Source: Caprella mutica (lineage: Eukaryota; Arthropoda; Malacostraca; Amphipoda; Caprellidae). Taken from it: DNA of 64,000 nt. Every line of letters starts with the position of its first letter. Position 1 is the first letter of the stretch. Shown piece by piece: positions 57,701 through 64,000 of the stretch. A model generated the notes under the pieces. The model was not told the origin of the DNA, did not search any database, and saw only the letters and a program-made list of their open reading frames with translations. Location: assembly GCA_947561585.1 (NCBI GenBank), contig CANNZV010002301.1:88290-152289 (forward strand), given 5' to 3'. The position numbers were made by a program, and so were the translations under genes.

Positions 57701-60345
57701 GGAGTTACTGAACATCATAAGTTCAATAGGTGCATTCATCGAGCACCTGTAGTTACAAAAATAGAAAACACTTTTTTCTTCAAAATCAGAACATTTTTAC
57801 ATATATGACGATGTATCTGTATTAGTTTACAAACTACAAACTATATCATTCATTATTTGCATACCAAAATTACTGTGTTACTGTACAAGAACACAATGTC
57901 CAAACCACTGAGCCCCTGAGACTCGTTCGATCACAGTTAAAAAACACTGATCTAATGAATATTTCCATATAATTTAAAAAAAAATTCAAATCTAATGAAA
58001 TATTAGTGACAATAACTATTTGTTGATTTTAATATCCACTATTTCTTCAAGTAGATTTTGAGAACAAACCTAATACATTATTTTTATCATAATATGTATA
58101 ACTATATTTATAATCTTAAAAATGTCAAATATTTTAAACATATTTTGAAATAACTGTTCATTATCCGGATACTGAAATTATATCGATTTACTCTTAAGAA
58201 ACTTTCACATTTTATCTTTTCCTGAAATAGGCACTTTTCCGCAATAAGGTTTTTCATCGTTTTTTCGAAGCCGCCAACGGATGCGTGAATTGGAAAAAAA
58301 ATTACAGCCACCCATATTTTACGGGGCCCCTTCACTCTAAATAAATTTTGTATCACTCTATTCATTAGATCAAAGGTTAGTGATTATATAACTGCATACA
58401 ACTTCGATTAAAATTCTATATAGCTACTTATATTATAACATGTAACTTAAGTTGTTTGGGCGAGTTTTATACTACCCTCCGACTTTCTAAACAAAGAAAA
58501 AGCAAGGTTTACCTCCTACTACAAAAAAAAAATAGGATTGATAGATACCGTTACCTAAATACCTTAACCCTGAAATAAATATTAGGTAACTAATTACGCT
58601 TAAATATACGAGGGATGGTTAGTAAACATTACTTGTTCTTCTTTTTAATCTATTAGAAAGTCGGACAGTGAAGAATCAGTGTGAATATCTATTTTATAAT
58701 TAATTACGAAACGAATCTTTGATCAATTCTTTTCTGCTAACTGTAATATGTTATATAACCTTAGTTCTGCAAATTAAAAACATTTCTAGAAATATTTTGT
58801 TGTAGTGTGTAGAACACCTTTAAGTTAAATATCCTCCCTCTACATAGTCTATAATCATTATAATTCTAAAAGGTTCCAACATAATTGCTTGACTATTAAT
58901 TAAATAAATTCTAAAATGAATCTTATAAAAATAGTGTTTTCAATACAGTAGTGTCATAATTTAATGATAAAAAGGGGAAAAGTATAAACAAAATTCAATA
59001 AGCCCCTTGAAGCACTAAATAAATGTTTTGCATCAAATTTACACTATGCTAATTTTGCTTAGCATATTCTATCGCAGTGAAGAACATTGCAATACTACAC
59101 CTAACTATCGACTATCTTTAAGCTTTATCTAATCATTGAGTCTCTAATTATAGTTCAATTTAGAGAACAACAACTGTGTCAAGTTTCTAGCTTTCTCGCG
59201 TGCCATCACATTATCAGAAAATTGACTTCGATCACCTCATGTATCTGTGATGAAGCCACTTGTTTGTGGCAAACAAGGCTTATATTTACAACAATGTTGT
59301 TGATGATATCAGTGTACTATTTTGTCTTGCAACTTGAGCAAAACAAATAAATTATGCACAGTGTTTTCACTTCAGAGATTGTGGTAGAATGTGTTTTAGA
59401 TTTAATGAATTGTTCAGAATTTCAACCGGGAAATATCTTGATTTTGGTCATCCGAAATGTAGACCAAATTTAGAGAAATGAGTAATTCCAATTTTGATCA
59501 AGTGAGGTATTTGAATTATACATTCTATCTATTTTAGTTATAAAAATATTTATAATTTTACAGCAAACATGGATTTACTGATTAAAAATGATTATATATT
59601 AAATTTAGAAATAATAATTAACAAAAAAAAACTCATGAAATAGAAATGATGGGTAGGGTTCTCTTTTCAGTAGCCTAAATATTAATTTCTCTTTGGAATA
59701 CTATGATCATTATTCGAATTCACAAATTTCTTTAGATCGTCGCGCACCTGGAAATTATGAGCCAAAAGACCGAAAGAAGCAATTATAACTTAGGCCAATT
59801 GGAAACACCTCAAATAAATGTCAAATTAACTTTTGGACTGTAATTATCAGGAGTGATCTGGGACCTCCTGTCTCAGGACACTTTCTTGTTGAACCCTTTC
59901 TTGGAAACTGTTTCTCCCAACTTTTCCCTTTAATATTGCCCACAAAAGAAATTGTTGATACGATAAGAAAATTAGCTTTGACTATGAAAATATTGCACAT
60001 TATAAATTGATAATCAAAGAAAATGAATATATCCATATTAATATAATTATTTGTATACTTTTTCGTAACTTAAAGTTGACGGATAATTATTAATTTTAAT
60101 GAATTACAACATTTACTCCATCTGAAACATCACAGGCAATAAAATTGTCATCTTGGTTTAATTATTTTAGTTTATTGTAGAATACTAAGAAATGCTAACG
60201 AATTTTTCGTTAATATTTCACACTCAAATACTTAAATGAAGCAATTAAATATTATCTATTTGAACACGTTGCGTGAAAAAGACGCTACATATAGTTACAT
60301 ATTATATTGCTATCTTTATATTTAACCATAGGTAAAATGAATGTT
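57701..60345. other. Intergenic spacer
   Basis: Minus-strand frames at 58108-58365 and 59821-60036 (85 and 71 codons) have mixed composition but no recognised domain or splice context. No repeats noted. Confidence 0.4.
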
Positions 60346-60950
60346 AAAACACAATCTATCTTCAATTAGCGGTACTTCATCCTGACAGAGCGGGACTGAT
60401 TGCACGAGGGCTCCAATATGCACCATAAGAATGGGAATTACGGTAGCTAATGAGTAATAATCCTCAAATAATGGTGACTCTTCCGCGCTATTTCAATGCA
60501 ATTTACTGATCTCATATCAAAGTTTTATGAAAAGCATTGCGTACTTATGAAGCCTTTTAGTGAGTCATAAAAATCACATTCGTTTGTCAAAGACTGATGC
60601 TTTAAATACTCGGCCTGAATGAGAGCCATTATGAGTTTTAATCCTCTTACCGTTTCCTTTAAGTATAGAGAGAATGTGTATCATGAATGAAAGATGTTAT
60701 CTTTGCTTCAGCAATCATTTGAATTGTAGATAGAATTCTGAAAGGTTCTCTGATAACAGTACTATTGAATTCCAATCGCAGAAACAATGTATGGCGTTAC
60801 AATTAGTAGGATTTACGGTTCTCGTTTCTACAGAATTTCAAATTGTAATTCGCGTTGTATTGTTTTAGCATGTAGCCATTAAAAGAATACAAATAGAAGC
60901 AGCCACTGCGAATAAATCTATCTGTCTATCTACAATTCTGGTAATCTTGT
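60346..60950. other. Less AT-rich non-coding island
   Basis: This stretch is visibly richer in G+C and complexity than its surroundings (e.g. GACAGAGCGGGACTGATTGC, CTCGGCCTGAATGAGAGCC) with no long frame on either strand. It may be a conserved non-coding or regulatory element, or an unrecognised exon. Evidence is compositional only. Confidence 0.25.
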
Positions 60951-61417
60951 TTGCCTGTTTGTTTGATTGTTTGTTCTTTTGAAGAGAAAAGTTAGGAGGA
61001 AACTAGGCTAATTCCAATTAAAATGATCCCTAAAGACAAGTGAATGGAGAGCTGTTGTATCCTACACGCTGGAAAAAAGGCTGAAACTTCCAGCAAGGTG
61101 TTTCATGTTTACCTTACAAGCAACTGAAATGTTGAACTACTTATACGATATAAAAAGCTTGAAAGTATTTCTGAGTTACGTACTTTAGTGTTAATTTCTC
61201 TAGATAAATAATTCTAAGTGCATCACATGGAATGCTGAAATATTTTCAAGCTTCTAGTGGATATCTTCATTCATTCTATGATTAATATTCATTAATTGTA
61301 TTTTTCAGTGCAAGAAACAATATTTATTGAATAAATTGTGAAAATTATGACAAATTCAAAAAGTTAAGCTTTTCATTGATCAAATTATTTAAGTAATTAT
61401 TGACCTACTTCGTGTGC
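60951..61417. other. Intergenic spacer
   Basis: Nothing recognised beyond a short TTGTTTGCCTGTTTGTTTG tract. Confidence 0.35.
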
Positions 61418-61530
61418 GGACAGTTGGCCGAGTGACATTTGCCCGAAGGACAATTCTTGGCCGAACGAACATTTCGCAGAAAGACAATTATTGATCGAAC
61501 GTTAATTTGACCAAACGGACATTTTGCGAA
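61418..61530. repeat. Degenerate GGACA-TTTCGC-type repeat
   Basis: About six loose units of 17-20 bp: GCGGACAGTTGGCCGAGTG, ACATTTGCCCGAAGGACAAT, CTTGGCCGAACGAACATTTC, GACCAAACGGACATTTTGCG. It shares the phrase GGACATTTCGC / GGACAATT with the arrays at 427 and 54741. Confidence 0.6.
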
Positions 61531-63218
61531 AGTCTTATACAAAATGTATATTCATATGTCGAACTGCAGCCACCATGTAATTTAGTTATAACCTTCACAA
61601 ATTGCGGAAAGTAATGTTTTAAGCGGAATTCATTTATTTTGTCGTCTTTGTTTTATATTTCCATGGAATTGAAAGTTATTATGTAAAAATGAAAATAAAA
61701 TTTACTAATGAAAATAATGTGCATCCAAATTAAGAATCGCTCAACAATTTTTATTCATTCACAATCATGGATCTCATCGTAAATAGCTATAAGAAGAGGA
61801 AAACGTCACGCACTCTTTAATGAATTAGCTTCAATTACTGCATTTGGAAGAAATTTCATTGACAATAGAGTTGTGATAATGTTAATTTAGTTCATATGAA
61901 GAACAATAATTATGTTGACTGAATTTTCAAAGTTTTAATTTCTAGCAAAACCTTGATATCATTGATATCAGACAATAATGTGCTCCTTTAGCCCATTCTT
62001 AACAAGCAAATAATTTCCGCATTTTTACCGCCCATTCAATTAATCACGGTTAAATTAATAGAAAGCGAATTTACAGCGTTTTGGTTCCTAATTTTGAAAA
62101 AAAAAATCTGAACCAATTCTGTTGACGCATATTTTGAATTCGTGAGGAATAAATGTTTATTTTTTTATAGTTAGAGGATAAAAAGAGAGAACCATTTTGT
62201 TCCTTTAAGTCCTAATCGTAAAGATTAGTTTTAGTATCATTACTAAACCAATACTAATAAACAATAATTCTACAGTTTATTCGTGATCATTATTGATTGA
62301 AAATATAACATCATTTTCAATTGAAAAAAGTAAATATTTCTTGTCTTATCGTACTGTATTTTCACAAAGTCATATTATATTTCAGAATGAAAATAAGTCT
62401 TTAGTTTTCGCAAGGCATAAATTATTCAAATCTTTATAAGATCCTTGACAAATATTTCGCCGCATAACAGCCATATTTCAAATTTTCCACTAACTTTCTT
62501 GATAAACCGCAAAATTTGGCTAACTTCAGTGAGGCAGCAAAGTAGACGAAGATTGAGCTCATGAATATGGGGCATATATGTTGTCGACCTGTCATAGGGA
62601 GAGTGTTTGTAGCCTCTTATGTTTAATATTTTATAATAATTTCCATCTAACAAATCACCTTAGCAACAATTGTTGCCTTAAATTTAAATATGGACCTATT
62701 TAGATACTGGCAAAAAATTATTGTTCAGCTGTTTAATGTTTATGTTTTCCTTCTTTCGTTTTATTCTCGTTTTGAACTGAATTCAATTTAAAGATCCATT
62801 TATATCTTTAAATAGTAATGATAATTTTGAAGCATTAGTACAAAATGAGCAGTAAACTTCTAATTATAGAGTAATAAATTACGCTCAAACATGAATTTAA
62901 TTCAAACTATTACACCGATTTATCACAAAATGAATTAATATTTTATTTCTTTATAGAGCGTTATTTTCGTCTCACTAAAATCAGTCAATTTATAGAGCTC
63001 CACTATTATAATATGTAGAGCGACTTTAATTTTGTATGTTATATTATGAAATAGATTATACGAAGTAGCAGAATATTTGAACTTCAAATGAATACATAAA
63101 CACATATTATCAAGCTTCAAATATCGAAAATATCAAAGGAAACATAGTTTGCTATTTAAATTCTATTCATTTGAGTGACGTTTCATAATCTACTCTGTGT
63201 CGGTGATCAGAAACAAGC
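61531..63218. other. Intergenic spacer
   Basis: A 75-codon minus-strand frame at 62426-62653 has fairly mixed composition but no recognisable domain. Otherwise AT-rich and featureless. Confidence 0.4.
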
Positions 63219-63533
63219 ACAGGTTGCAATATTTCTTGGACCCATATTGGGACAACATTGGCAATATTGAGACAATATTGAGACAACATTGGCAATATTG
63301 GGACAACATTGGAAATATTGGGACAACATTGGCAATATTGGGACAACATTGTCAATATTGGGACAAATTTGGGAATATTGGGACAACATTAGCAATATTG
63401 CAACAACTTGGCAATATTGGGACAACATAGGTAATATTGGGACAACATTGGCAATCTTGGGACAACAATGCAATATTGGGACAACATTGGCAATATTGGG
63501 ACAACATTGGCCCGATAATCATTGCTACCTGGG
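63219..63533. mobile_element. TIR-bounded element with minisatellite interior, copy 2
   Basis: The left end is CACAGGTTGCAATATTTCTT then GGACCCATATTGGG. The right end is TTGGCCCGATAATCATTGCT then ACCTGGGAGTA. The interior is about 12 units of GGGACAACATTGGCAATATT with indels. Ends and core match 56972-57195, but the left TIR is more decayed. Confidence 0.8.
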
Positions 63534-64000
63534 AGTATTATTTTATTATTTATTTTGATCCAGAAAAGTTACAAATTTGTGGAACATTAAAATGTATACA
63601 TCAATCTAAATAAAAACATGATAAAAGTACTAAACTAGCTAAAACTAGTGTTATCAAATAAAGGTGAATATATGAGCATTGCCACAAGAATGAGATTGAT
63701 CCAATTAATAGAACTGCAGCTCTTTCACTGCACTCTAGTTTTATTGCGTCTAAAATTCATCACGCTGAGGATGAGAATGCAATGTCAGCACTTTCTATTT
63801 GAACTAAAATCCACTCAGGTTATTTGATTTGGAGATATTTTTAGGGGTTGGAAAATTTGCAAACCCAAGTTATTCCCTTTGGAATTCCCGCTGTCTGAAT
63901 TCCATTTTGCAATTAAGTCTAACTATATTAATAATATCAATAGGGATGCGATTTATCATTTGAATTCTCAATCGGATTTATGAATGGGTGTTACAATGAC
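63534..64000. other. Window end, nothing recognised
   Basis: Moderately AT-rich; no frame, RNA gene or repeat. Confidence 0.4.

Overview
This is a non-bacterial window from an AT-rich nuclear genome (roughly 70% A+T by eye, not counted). It contains one gene that I can support end to end: a six-exon, immunoglobulin-superfamily cell-surface protein of the Dpr (defective proboscis extension response) family, on the + strand from 14924 to 39817. The Dpr family, the GT-AG introns, the AATAAA poly(A) signals, and the abundant TIR-bounded MITE-like elements together point to an insect. The order cannot be decided from the sequence alone. A 24-base run of N at 16148-16171 shows that this is a draft assembly.

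Layout: 1-14.8 kb has no recognisable protein gene. It holds a 16-bp minisatellite (427-887), three TA-flanked MITEs starting GGGT-AGTT (2387, 3518, 12902), two pogo-like MITEs starting CAGT...CTCCTCTATAG (1832, 8816), a SINE-like element (3170-3450), AT-rich degenerate repeats, and a CpG-rich foldback at 11505-11790. An 18-bp minisatellite sits directly upstream of the first coding exon. The signal-peptide exon is at 14924-15002, followed by a 19.7-kb first intron. That intron carries five unrelated large minisatellite arrays between 16981 and 28441 (units of 32, 46, 30, 31 and 32 bp, about 8.4 kb in all). Exons 2-6 (34752-39817) encode two Ig domains, a hydrophobic segment and a polar tail.

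From 40.1 kb to the end there is again no confident gene. Arrays and elements dominate: a 33-bp array; a second locus of the 32-bp intronic satellite; a 574-bp palindromic foldback with two solo half-copies; a hAT-type MITE with an intact 8-bp target duplication; an inverted second locus of the 18-bp satellite that grades into a 38-bp unit; a CpG-rich 62-bp array; and two TIR-bounded elements whose interiors are GGGACAACATTGGCAATATT tandem repeats.

The main biological point is one neuronal recognition gene embedded in, and bracketed by, recurrent minisatellite and MITE families. Several of these lie within 50 bp of splice acceptors. The long open frames over the arrays are a by-product of unit length and absence of stops, and I do not call them genes.
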